From: Bacteroidota bacterium
GTDB lineage: Bacteria > Bacteroidota > Bacteroidia > CAILMK01 > JACPUW01
Assembly: GCA_016192035.1 (NCBI GenBank)
Contig: JACPUW010000030.1
Coordinates: 194,322-258,321 of the forward strand
Reading direction: 5' to 3'
Length of the DNA stretch: 64,000 nucleotides
The position numbers and the translations under genes were made by a program. The notes below the pieces were generated by a model. The model had not been told where the DNA came from, did not search any database, and saw nothing but the letters and a program-made list of their open reading frames with translations. How positions within the stretch are numbered: position 1 is the stretch's first letter; each line of letters opens with the position of its first letter. Below are positions 56,331-64,000 of this stretch, in pieces.

Positions 56331-58043
56331 ATGAGAATGAAGACGGTTAAAGCAGGCATCGGCGTATTATTGGCAGTTTTGGTAATGGGTTGTAACCCAT
56401 TGAAACTAATTGAAAAATACCTTGACCAAATTGTGGTGGTTTCTAGCCCAGAGGTACTTGAGGTACACGGCGGTAAGGTGAACTATTCTTTCAAGGGCAA
56501 AATACCTCCCAAGGCTTTTCACAAAAAGGCACTCGCTGTAGTAACCCCAGTGATTCACTACAATGGCAAAACCCTCAATTTGGAGTCGAAAACCTTTAAG
56601 GGCGAATCAGTTGAAGGAGCAGGTATCGTGGTGAGCATAAAGAATGGGGCCGCATTTGAACTTTCGGGTTCTTTTGACTACAGTGACGATATGGAGGGAA
56701 AGGACATGTATGTGGATTTGGAAATCAACGTATGCAAGGCGGGCACTACCAAGTGCCAAACATTCAAGAAAGAAAAGGTAGCACGGGGCATAATCACCAC
56801 TTCCAAGTCGGTGAAAAGCCTGGAAGTGCCCTATATAGCGGGCAATTTTAACCCCATTAAGAAATCGTTCCAGCGGTCTATTTACTTCTTGATCAACCGG
56901 TGGGAAGTGCGCAGCACGGAGGCCAAAGGTGAAGCGGCCAATCAATTGGGCGTATTCGCCTCTACCCCTCGCATTCTATTGCAGGGCATTGCCATCAACT
57001 CCTACGCTTCGCCTGATGGGGAACTGAAACTAAACCAAAACCTTACCCAGAAAAGGAGCGAGTCATCCTATGCTTTTTTGACCGAGTTGCTTAAAAAGTC
57101 GGGAAGCACTACCAGCAAGGAGGAACTGTACAAAAAAGCCGCGCTGGAAGAAGACTGGAACGGTTTGCGCCAATTGGTATCGGCCAGCAACCTGCCCGAT
57201 AAGGCGGCAGTGCTGGGGGTAATTGATTCAAAGGAATCCAACGACGACAAGGAAAAGGCCATAAAGGCCATGGAATCATGGCCCACCATCCTAAATGAGA
57301 TGATGCCCAAACTCCGAAGGTCGGATGTGATACTGGAAGGCATAGTGGCCAATAGGACCTTTGCCGAGTTAAGCGAGGCAGCTAAAACTTCCATAGGTGA
57401 TTTTACCGCCAAGGAATTGCTTTTGTTTGCCGCTGAGTCTAAGGACGACAAGGCAAAAATTGCGGCTTATGAAGCATTTGTTTCTAAGAAACCAAAGAGC
57501 TTTATTGGCTATAATAACCTAGCGGCGGTGTATATCAGCGCCGGGGAGTATGACAAGGCCCAGAGAGCCATAGACAACGGCCAATCTAATGCCGGAGAGA
57601 ACGACACCATGATGTACAATGCCGGCATATTGGCCAGGGTAAACGGCGACTTGGACTTGGCACTCTCAGCTTATGACCGAGCCAGCCGCGCAGGTATCCC
57701 CGTAGGGTATAACAGGGCCATCATCCACATAATCAGGGGCGACTACGAAACCGCCGTGGGCAGCATTCCCAGCACCACCTGCGACTACAATGCAGCCTTG
57801 GCGCAACTTCTTGCCGGTGACTTCGATGAGGCCATTTCCAAAATCAATTGCCAGAAGAACCTTACCGCAGACGATTATTACCTAAAAGCCATAGCCTACG
57901 CGCGAAAAGGCGACCTTGATGAACTGGCTGCCGCCCTTGGCCTGGCCATTAAGGCCAATGCTGCACTGGCCACCAAAGCAACCAACGACATGGAATTTTA
58001 CTCCTACTTTGAGCGCGCAGAATTTGTGAACGTGGTTAAATAA
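56331..58043 (+). CDS. envelope lipoprotein with OmpA-like and TPR regions
   Basis: Lipoprotein of 570 residues with lipobox LVMGC (Cys21). The N-terminal part (about 30-160) is beta-rich (SPEVLEVHGGKVNYSFKG). Residues about 215-265 resemble an OmpA-like peptidoglycan-binding module (LLQGIAINSYASPDGE then LNQNLTQKRSESSYAFL), though somewhat diverged. The C-terminal 200 residues hold TPR-type helix pairs (FIGYNNLAAVYISAGEYDKA, DTMMYNAGILARVNGDLDLA). A structural role linking outer membrane and cell wall is plausible; function not known. It is the first gene of a run of lipoproteins, under a strong promoter. Confidence 0.75.
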   Translation: MRMKTVKAGIGVLLAVLVMGCNPLKLIEKYLDQIVVVSSPEVLEVHGGKVNYSFKGKIPPKAFHKKALAVVTPVIHYNGKTLNLESKTFKGESVEGAGIVVSIKNGAAFELSGSFDYSDDMEGKDMYVDLEINVCKAGTTKCQTFKKEKVARGIITTSKSVKSLEVPYIAGNFNPIKKSFQRSIYFLINRWEVRSTEAKGEAANQLGVFASTPRILLQGIAINSYASPDGELKLNQNLTQKRSESSYAFLTELLKKSGSTTSKEELYKKAALEEDWNGLRQLVSASNLPDKAAVLGVIDSKESNDDKEKAIKAMESWPTILNEMMPKLRRSDVILEGIVANRTFAELSEAAKTSIGDFTAKELLLFAAESKDDKAKIAAYEAFVSKKPKSFIGYNNLAAVYISAGEYDKAQRAIDNGQSNAGENDTMMYNAGILARVNGDLDLALSAYDRASRAGIPVGYNRAIIHIIRGDYETAVGSIPSTTCDYNAALAQLLAGDFDEAISKINCQKNLTADDYYLKAIAYARKGDLDELAAALGLAIKANAALATKATNDMEFYSYFERAEFVNVVK

Positions 58044-58061
58044 ATAAAAAATCCTATTGTT

Positions 58062-58898
58062 ATGAATTTCAGAACGTTAACACTATTTTCCACACTCCTT
58101 GGAGCTAGCATACTTTGGTCTTGTGGTGGAAAGGAGAATAAGGTTACCATTGACATTGTGCCTCAGGCACTCTATGGCAAATCGGGCGATACCCTGAACG
58201 TGAAGGTAACCGCGAGCAGTGAATTGGAGAATATTAAGTCGGTGACTATCAATATTACTGCAATTGACACACTGGGAGCCCAAGTGGAAGTGCTGTCCAC
58301 ATCGGCAGTGGGCGGTAGCCTCACATTCGATCGCACGTTTGATTTTACGGTAGGGGCATCACTCAAAAAAGGGGAGGCCTTTCAAATAAAAGTTACCGTA
58401 ACAGATGATGTGGACGGGGTATTTGAAGGTACCAATGCTGAGATGTATCCTGTGGCCTATATGGCCGTTCTTAGATCGCAAGTGCATGTGGGACATCTAT
58501 ATGGTCCCATCAATATAGGGTACGACCTGGTAACCGGCGAAGAAATTTTCAGGGATTCTCCCAACAACATTCGCGATATGATGGACCGTTCTGAACAGAA
58601 GAAGGACTTGGCCGGGTCATTTAATTCTCACAACCAGTCGAATACCAAGTTCGTGGACATAGGCAACGGTTATGACATAACCAGCCTACACACTGTGGCA
58701 GCCAGGGATTTCTTTGAGCAGAAAACCCCATCAACCATCATTTCGGTGGCTGAGGGCACCAAGTTTCTGGCTAGTTTGCGCGGGGGCACCGACTTTGCGG
58801 TGGTACACATCACAGGCATTGACACTGAATGGGAGCCTTCAGGTCAAACCACCGAAAACAAAGGCAGATATACCTTGGATATTTACAAATTTGAATAG
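58062..58898 (+). CDS. lipoprotein of unknown function
   Basis: Protein of 278 residues with lipobox LWSC (Cys21) after a hydrophobic signal. The N-terminal half is beta-rich and Ig-like (VTIDIVPQALYGKSGDTLNV, FQIKVTVTDDVDGVF). The second half has no recognised motif. It follows the OmpA/TPR lipoprotein after 18 bases and ends at a strong terminator, so the two form an operon. Confidence 0.7.
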   Translation: MNFRTLTLFSTLLGASILWSCGGKENKVTIDIVPQALYGKSGDTLNVKVTASSELENIKSVTINITAIDTLGAQVEVLSTSAVGGSLTFDRTFDFTVGASLKKGEAFQIKVTVTDDVDGVFEGTNAEMYPVAYMAVLRSQVHVGHLYGPINIGYDLVTGEEIFRDSPNNIRDMMDRSEQKKDLAGSFNSHNQSNTKFVDIGNGYDITSLHTVAARDFFEQKTPSTIISVAEGTKFLASLRGGTDFAVVHITGIDTEWEPSGQTTENKGRYTLDIYKFE

Positions 58899-58913
58899 AT
58901 ACCACCATCAAAT

Positions 58914-58943
58914 AAAAAAAGGGGGCAATTGCCCCCTTTTTTT
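58914..58943. terminator. intrinsic terminator, bidirectional sequence
   Basis: GGGGGC and GCCCCC around AATT, flanked by seven A and seven T residues, form a perfect 13-bp inverted repeat with a U-tract. It ends the lipoprotein pair. Confidence 0.93.
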
Positions 58944-58950
58944 ATCTTTG
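58943..58950 (+). promoter_or_regulatory. -7 box (TATCTTTG) for the PKD lipoprotein gene
   Basis: TATCTTTG fits TAnnTTTG and starts at the last T of the preceding terminator, 22 bases before the ATG at 58973. No -33 TTG at standard spacing. Confidence 0.45.
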
Positions 58951-58972
58951 ACCTTTGACTAAAACCGCACCC

Positions 58973-59665
58973 ATGAAACAAGCCATCCTGCTACTCGCCT
59001 TATTTTCTTTCATTTCGTTTTGGTCTTGTGACAAGCCCGAAGTCGATGACCAAGAAGTGCCTAAACCAACGGCCTGCATGGAACCGGCTATTGACACATC
59101 GCTCATTGTGGGCAGTTCGTTGAGCGTAAACTCATGCTCAAAGGATTTTGAAACCCTTGTTTGGTATATAGATGGACGGGAAATATATAAGGGTGAGAAC
59201 TTTGGATATACTTTCTCCACTTCGGGGGTGTATGTGCTGAGCTTGGAAGCCACCAATAGCAAGGGCGAAACCGACAAAAAGGAGTTCACGGTAACGGTAG
59301 GCTACCCGGCCATTAAAACCTTTCACGTGTTTACCCTAAGTGAGCGGGGTTTCAATCCCATGTTCCCCAAATACACCCTGTCACTTAGTGCTACCGATTA
59401 CAATACTTCATGGACCAAAACGGTTTCCGGAAAATACAAGGACATTACCTCCTTGCCGCATAGCTATGAAAATGCAGATCCTGCCAAGTACAGATTGGGT
59501 GATGCAAGCTGGGAGATCAAGGGAGCCCTTACATGGGAGTCAACACCTTCGCCTACCCAAGGTGTCACCACCTTTCATTCCATTGCTGAATTTGCCAATG
59601 GCAAGTACCAAATCATCATTCCCGGGGTAGTAGAATTGGTTATTGACGCTGAGATAATGCCTTAG
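58973..59665 (+). CDS. PKD-domain lipoprotein
   Basis: Lipoprotein of 230 residues with lipobox FWSC (Cys18) and an acidic start CDKPEVDDQEVPKP. Residues about 35-105 are a PKD-like domain (LVWYIDGREIYKGENFGYTF and SGVYVLSLEATNSKGETD). The rest is beta-rich with no recognised motif. PKD domains usually bind proteins or polysaccharides at the cell surface. ATG 58973 was chosen over one six codons upstream. Monocistronic by the signals around it, or read through to the BatA gene 36 bases on. Confidence 0.82.
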   Translation: MKQAILLLALFSFISFWSCDKPEVDDQEVPKPTACMEPAIDTSLIVGSSLSVNSCSKDFETLVWYIDGREIYKGENFGYTFSTSGVYVLSLEATNSKGETDKKEFTVTVGYPAIKTFHVFTLSERGFNPMFPKYTLSLSATDYNTSWTKTVSGKYKDITSLPHSYENADPAKYRLGDASWEIKGALTWESTPSPTQGVTTFHSIAEFANGKYQIIIPGVVELVIDAEIMP

Positions 59666-59701
59666 AAGGGGAGGTTTTCCCCGCGCTCCCTATACTACTG
59701 A

Positions 59702-61756
59702 ATGAGTTTCCTTTATCCTGATTTTTTATATGGCCTGTCGTTGGTGGCGGTGCCTATCATTATCCACTTTTTTAACTTTAGGCGCTATAAAAGGCAGGAA
59801 TTCACCCAAGTGAAACTGCTTGAAGAAGCCACTAAGGTAAAAAGGCGGTTTAGGCAAATTAGGGACTTGCTGGTGTTGGCGGCACGGGTGCTTGCCGTGG
59901 CCTGCCTCGTCATTGCTTTTGCCCACCCCATACCACCTGAGCTGAAGAACCATACCGCTGAAACCAGTTTCGTGTCGGTGTATCTGGACAATTCATTTAG
60001 TATGGGTAGGGAAAATGAGAACGGCGATTTGCTTTCAGGTGCCAAACTGCGTTTGGAAGAACTTACCGAGGGTTTTGGTGATGGAGCACAATTTCAATTG
60101 ATTACCAATGACTTGGAAGCGGTAAATCGGGATTTTGTGAGCAAGGAGCTGTTTTTGGAAGCGGTAGATGAGGTGGAACTAAGCCCCAACCGGGCTGACT
60201 TACATCAACTGGACCAGTTTCAAGTCAGTGACCTTAGCAACCACTCTGGCCAACGGGTATTGGTGTGGATCAGCGATTTCCAGAGAAACCAATTGGGTCA
60301 TTTTGACTCGGTTTCAGATTCTTTGATCAAAAGATATTGGCTCCATATGGAAGCCGCCCAAACCTCAAACTTGTCAATTGACAGTGCTTGGTTTGAACAG
60401 CCTGTTTTTTCTCAGGGTCAAACAGCCAGGCTAAAGGTTATAGTGCGCAACTACGGCGACAAGCCTCTGGATGATAGATCCATATACGTATATGAAAATG
60501 GTGCGCAAAAGGCGTTGCAGAAATTTGGGGTTTTGCCTGGCCAGTCGGTAGAACTGGATCTTTTTTATCAAATAGGCACCACGGGTTGGAACCAAGTACG
60601 CCTATCGGTAGAAGATTATCCCGTAGTTTTTGACAATGATTTTTACCTTTCTTATTTTGTGGACCCTATTAAAAGGGTGCTTCAATTGTTCGATGCCTCA
60701 GCTAATGGACAGATTTCAAGGGTATATGCTGATAATGAAGAGTTTATTTTAGAGGCCCAATCCATTGCGCGGTTCAACCTGGCACAGGTTGCCGGTTTTG
60801 ATCTGGTGTTGCTTGACCAGATTACAAGCCTTCCCAGCGGGGTGCTCGACCGCCTGCTTGACCATGTGCGCAATGGTGCCAACCTGGTTATTGTTCCACC
60901 TCCAGGACCTGAGTTGGCACCCATGTCTTTTGCCAAAGGTAAGTTTGGCATAGAGTACGCCTTATGGGTACAAGGTGATGTGAGGGTAAAGGACTTGGAT
61001 ATGGACAATCCTTTTTTTGACAATGTCTTTGATGGAAACCCGGCAAATACGGACTTTCCCAAGGTCTTTGGCTATTATCAGACCAAAACTTCTACCCAGT
61101 CCTTGGCCAATCCATTGATTGCCTTGTCAAATGAAGATGTTTTCTTGTATGAGGCAGATGAAGGAAACGGAAAAGTTTTTCTGTCAACAGCGCCCTTTGA
61201 CCAAGAGAGTACTACCCTGGTGCGAAACGGTTTGTTCGTGCCACTGCTCTTTAAGTTCGCCACCCATACTTCCAGCCAAACCGCACATGGGTATTTCATA
61301 GACCAAAGTCCGCTGCTCACCCGTCTGGGTTATGGGGCAAGCAATGTGAACCTGGTGCTCGCTAAGGATGATAAATCATTTATTCCCAATTATATTCTTA
61401 AGAATGGCAGGTTAAACCTGTGGAAGGACGGCATACGCGAGGCCGGCAACTATGCGCTTGCCGATGGCAAGGCCCCCGATACCCTGCTTGCCCTATATGG
61501 GTTTAATTATCAGCGGACTGAGTCAGACATGGCATGTATGCAGGATAGCGAATTGGAGGACATAGCTGAAGGGTTGGGTATTAATGTGTTGAAAGGCAGC
61601 GATATCAATCTTGCCGCCACCTTTGCCGACCTTGTGAATGCCAATCGGTTATGGCAATTCTTTTTATTGATGGCATTGGGTTTCCTTCTATTTGAAATAA
61701 TCGCAATAAAATTGCCGGGTACATGGATGTCATTTTCAAAAACGCGCAACGCGTAG
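59702..61756 (+). CDS. BatA-domain (aerotolerance regulator N-terminal) membrane protein
   Basis: Protein of 684 residues. The N-terminus is a BatA-type double helix anchor (FLYPDFLYGLSLVAVPIIIH, then RQIRDLLVLAARVLAVACLV), followed by a VWA-like periplasmic domain (SVYLDNSFSMG carries the MIDAS-type DxSxS-like residues). A C-terminal hydrophobic helix (FFLLMALGFLLFEIIAI) closes the chain. Bat-type proteins have been linked to stress resistance in Bacteroides, but this longer family has no fixed role. It overlaps the next gene by 34 bases, so the two are translationally coupled. Confidence 0.9.
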   Translation: MSFLYPDFLYGLSLVAVPIIIHFFNFRRYKRQEFTQVKLLEEATKVKRRFRQIRDLLVLAARVLAVACLVIAFAHPIPPELKNHTAETSFVSVYLDNSFSMGRENENGDLLSGAKLRLEELTEGFGDGAQFQLITNDLEAVNRDFVSKELFLEAVDEVELSPNRADLHQLDQFQVSDLSNHSGQRVLVWISDFQRNQLGHFDSVSDSLIKRYWLHMEAAQTSNLSIDSAWFEQPVFSQGQTARLKVIVRNYGDKPLDDRSIYVYENGAQKALQKFGVLPGQSVELDLFYQIGTTGWNQVRLSVEDYPVVFDNDFYLSYFVDPIKRVLQLFDASANGQISRVYADNEEFILEAQSIARFNLAQVAGFDLVLLDQITSLPSGVLDRLLDHVRNGANLVIVPPPGPELAPMSFAKGKFGIEYALWVQGDVRVKDLDMDNPFFDNVFDGNPANTDFPKVFGYYQTKTSTQSLANPLIALSNEDVFLYEADEGNGKVFLSTAPFDQESTTLVRNGLFVPLLFKFATHTSSQTAHGYFIDQSPLLTRLGYGASNVNLVLAKDDKSFIPNYILKNGRLNLWKDGIREAGNYALADGKAPDTLLALYGFNYQRTESDMACMQDSELEDIAEGLGINVLKGSDINLAATFADLVNANRLWQFFLLMALGFLLFEIIAIKLPGTWMSFSKTRNA

Positions 61757-62973
61757 GCCCTAAGGGTCAGCCTGAAAAGGTGCATCTCCATATAGCGAAT
61801 GGACGTGTGGCCTACATAGGCCATGATATGCCCAACCATGCGGCGGAAATGGTGGATACGAAGGGAGCTTTCTTTTCTGTGGGCTGGTTTGATCCTTTGG
61901 CCAACTTTTGTGAACCTGGCCTGGAGCACAAGGAAGACATAGAAAGCGGTGCCAGGGTAGCCATTCGGGGAGGATTCACCCGTGTGGGAGTGCTTCCTGA
62001 TACCGACCCGGTATTGGACTCAAATCCGCAGCTTGCCTATATTGTGGAGAGAAGCCGGGGCGTATTGCCCCATGTTCACGTTTTGCCGTCTTTTGTCAAG
62101 CGGGGCAATCACGGTGAGCTGAGTGAAGTGTTGGAAATGGAGGAGGCGGGAGCCTTGGCCTTTGCCCAACCTAGGTCGGTAATGCTACATTCATCGGTGG
62201 TGCTCAAGTCTATGGAGTACCTAAGGCCCACGGGCAAGCGGCTGGTACTCTACGTGAACGACAAGAAAACCGTGCCGGGTGCTTTTGTGCATGAGGGTAT
62301 GGCCAATGTGCAGATGGGCATGAGGGGCATACCCGATTTCTGTGAAGAGGTATTGGTGAAACAATACATTGAACTGTTGCGATATACCCAGTCTAGCTGT
62401 CACCTATCGGGCATATCATCGCGCAAGTCGCTGCCTTACATAGAAAAGGCCAAACATGAAGGGCTCGACATTAGTTGTGATGTATCGGTGAATCAATTGC
62501 TTTTTAATGAGTACCATGTACTTGGTTTTGATACCAACTATAAACTTGAACCCCCACTGCGCAGTGAGGACGACCAATTGGCACTGATAGAGGCGGTAAA
62601 GAGTGGCTTGATTGATGTGGTTACGGCACAACACCAACCACATGAGGCCGATGCCAAACGCACAGAAATCCACCTGGCCGAATTTGGGGTTATTGGCTTG
62701 CAAACCGTCTTTCCGCTGCTCTGCCAAGTATTTTCAGTGGAAAAGGCGGTTGAAATCCTAGCGGTGCATAACAGAAGGCCGTTTGGCGTGGCTGAAAAAG
62801 GACTGAATGTGGGGGATGAAGCTGAAATAACTTTTTACATGCCAGATACCACTTGGGTTTTTGATGAGGCAGCCAACGAGTCAAAGAGCGCGAACTCTAT
62901 GTCGATGGGCAAATTGCTCAAGGGCAAGGCAGTGGGCGTGGTGGCCAAGGGCCAATTTGCTTGGTATGGATAG
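61723..62973 (+). CDS. dihydroorotase-like amidohydrolase lacking metal ligands
   Basis: Amidohydrolase-superfamily protein of 416 residues related to PyrC-type dihydroorotase. The metal-binding HxH is lost: where active enzymes have DxHxHxREPG this protein reads DPLANFCEPG. The catalytic-Asp block usually written SDHAPH appears as AQHQPHE, with the Asp gone. NRRPFGVAEKGLNVGDEAEI and the overall fold are kept. It is therefore probably non-catalytic, like the PyrC-prime relatives that support aspartate transcarbamoylase, or has another role. Its start overlaps the BatA gene and its end overlaps the prenyltransferase gene by 8 bases. Confidence 0.85.
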   Translation: MDVIFKNAQRVGPKGQPEKVHLHIANGRVAYIGHDMPNHAAEMVDTKGAFFSVGWFDPLANFCEPGLEHKEDIESGARVAIRGGFTRVGVLPDTDPVLDSNPQLAYIVERSRGVLPHVHVLPSFVKRGNHGELSEVLEMEEAGALAFAQPRSVMLHSSVVLKSMEYLRPTGKRLVLYVNDKKTVPGAFVHEGMANVQMGMRGIPDFCEEVLVKQYIELLRYTQSSCHLSGISSRKSLPYIEKAKHEGLDISCDVSVNQLLFNEYHVLGFDTNYKLEPPLRSEDDQLALIEAVKSGLIDVVTAQHQPHEADAKRTEIHLAEFGVIGLQTVFPLLCQVFSVEKAVEILAVHNRRPFGVAEKGLNVGDEAEITFYMPDTTWVFDEAANESKSANSMSMGKLLKGKAVGVVAKGQFAWYG

Positions 62974-63853
62974 GCTAAGGCAGTACCTGCGCCTGCTGCG
63001 CCTGGGCCACTGGGTTAAAAATGGCTTCCTGTTTCTGCCCTTGTTTTTTGACAAGCAATTATTTGATAAACATCTATTTGCTAAGGTTTTCATGGCCGCT
63101 TTGGCTTTTGCGCTGGTGTCTTCTGCCGTATATGTGTTCAATGATTACCGCGACCGTCACCGCGATGCCCTACACCCCATCAAAAAAAATCGGCCACTGG
63201 CCAGCGGGGCCATTACACCGTTGGCAGGGTTCATGGCAGCCCTGGCCTGCGCCGTGCTTGCCGCCGCATTGGTATGGTATGTTAAGTCTTGGCCGCTAGG
63301 GTTGGTTTTATTGTTCTATTTCTTTATCAACGTGTTGTATAGCCTGGGATTAAAACGCATATCCATATTGGACGTCTTTATGGTGTCTTTTGGGTATCTG
63401 CTCAGGGTATATGCGGGAGGTGAGGTAGCACATATTGCCCCTTCGGAGTGGCTCATGCTTATGTCTTTGTTGCTAGCCCTGTTCCTGGCCCTGGCCAAGC
63501 GGCGCGATGACGTAATGATTTTTGAAAATAGTGGGCAGAAAATGCGCCAGTCCATTGAAGGCTATAACCAGGCATTTCTCAACACGGCCCTCTCCATGTT
63601 GGGCGGCATCATGATTGTGTGTTATGCCATGTATGTGCTTAGCCCAGATACCATTGCCCGTTATGGGGGCAATCACATGTTCCTCACCATTTTGTTTGTG
63701 CTGGCCGGGGTGCTCCGCTACGTGCAGGTTACCCTGGTAGAGCAGGGTTCTGGTTCACCCGTAAACCTTCTGTACAAGGATCGTTTTCTGCAGGTTACCA
63801 TAGCGGGCTGGCTCCTGGGCCTTGTTTGGATTATTTACTTCTACAAGCCCTAG
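62966..63853 (+). CDS. UbiA-family prenyltransferase, DPPR-synthase-like
   Basis: Polytopic membrane protein of 295 residues. The first Asp-rich motif is VYVFNDYRDRHRDALHP followed by KKNRPLASGAI, which matches decaprenyl-phosphate phosphoribosyltransferase-type UbiA proteins; the second conserved loop is LGLKRISILDVFMVSFGYLLR. About eight hydrophobic helices. It is expected to join a polyprenyl phosphate with a phosphoribosyl or aromatic group; the exact substrates are not known. ATG 62966 overlaps the previous stop, and its 3' end overlaps the cytochrome gene on the other strand by 23 bases. Confidence 0.88.
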   Translation: MDRLRQYLRLLRLGHWVKNGFLFLPLFFDKQLFDKHLFAKVFMAALAFALVSSAVYVFNDYRDRHRDALHPIKKNRPLASGAITPLAGFMAALACAVLAAALVWYVKSWPLGLVLLFYFFINVLYSLGLKRISILDVFMVSFGYLLRVYAGGEVAHIAPSEWLMLMSLLLALFLALAKRRDDVMIFENSGQKMRQSIEGYNQAFLNTALSMLGGIMIVCYAMYVLSPDTIARYGGNHMFLTILFVLAGVLRYVQVTLVEQGSGSPVNLLYKDRFLQVTIAGWLLGLVWIIYFYKP

Positions 63854-63999
63854 TTTGCTTCTCTACCTCATCAACGCCCACAAGTGGGCCCTCCTGGCCC
63901 CAGGTGTTGTATAAGTAGGTAAGCAGCTTGGCCAATTCATCGTCTTTGAGATGGCCAAAAGCGGGCATGGGCAGGGTATAAGATTCCCCATCTATTACC
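63831..63999 (-). CDS. cytochrome c, C-terminal part (rest outside window)
   Basis: The minus strand from the right edge is open to a TAA at 63831. The readable peptide includes GESYTLPMPAFGHLKDDELA and LLTYLYNTWGQEG, the Met-ligand and closing-helix region of a class I cytochrome c of the kind found in Bacteroidota respiratory or dehydrogenase operons. The heme site lies beyond the window. Its 3' end overlaps the UbiA-type gene by 23 bases. Confidence 0.75.
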   Translation of the reverse strand, partial: VIDGESYTLPMPAFGHLKDDELAKLLTYLYNTWGQEGPLVGVDEVEKQTRACRSK

Positions 64000-64000
64000 A

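Overview
The window reads as chromosomal DNA from a member of the Bacteroidota, most likely a Cytophagia-like lineage. The evidence is the ileS–traR/dksA–lspA order, the long lspA, tandem DUF5686 outer-membrane proteins, DUF6452/DUF6048 and DUF5777 families, many lipoproteins, and promoters of the Bacteroidota type (TAnnTTTG at -7, in one case with TTTG 19 nt upstream). No species is assigned. No rRNA, tRNA, CRISPR array, insertion sequence or prophage was seen by eye. About 95% of the DNA is coding, and the genes lie in short runs on both strands.

Layout, left part. 1-3.7 kb: 3' part of ileS, a TraR/DksA regulator and lspA. 3.7-7.4 kb (minus): kynurenine 3-monooxygenase, quinone-type dihydroorotate dehydrogenase and DNA polymerase IV. 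7.6-16.8 kb (plus): a secreted unknown, two tandem DUF5686 outer-membrane proteins and a short error-prone-type DnaE. 17-24 kb: a STAND/archaeal-type ATPase behind a 14-bp repeat cluster, an unknown gene, groES-groEL, a VIT-family transporter, an overlapping DUF6452/DUF6048-like pair and a WG-repeat protein built from near-identical 111-bp units.

The most system-like locus is at 24.3-27.6 kb (minus). It is a tight operon of a TetR regulator, a monoheme cytochrome c, a DUF5777 beta-barrel, two heme-binding lipoproteins (CxxxCH and CxxCH) that share C-x-x-DEGPF at the mature N-terminus, and a small Ig-like secreted protein. I read it as a possible envelope redox module, perhaps a small porin-cytochrome unit. 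That reading is inference.

Layout, middle and right. An M1 peptidase diverges from a TPR-phosphosulfolactate synthase-cyclophilin/FKBP fusion operon (27.6-33.8 kb). Then come PhoH, aspS, an unknown gene, a secreted WD40 protein, glyA with an overlapping PLP decarboxylase, a ClC channel, a degenerate hydroxyacyl-CoA dehydrogenase-like gene, recA, an ECF sigma/anti-sigma pair, a patatin phospholipase, HtrA, Hsp20, serS, recQ with two translationally coupled glycosyltransferases, and an FtsE-like ATPase (34-56 kb). The right end holds three envelope lipoproteins, a BatA-domain protein, a dihydroorotase homologue that has lost metal ligands, a UbiA-family prenyltransferase, and the 3' end of another cytochrome c gene on the opposite strand.

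Themes are envelope biogenesis and lipoproteins, protein folding and stress (GroESL, Hsp20, HtrA, PPIase), DNA repair and damage tolerance (DinB, short DnaE, RecA, RecQ), and aminoacyl-tRNA synthetases (IleRS, AspRS, SerRS). Functions are assigned from motifs read by eye; no database search was run.
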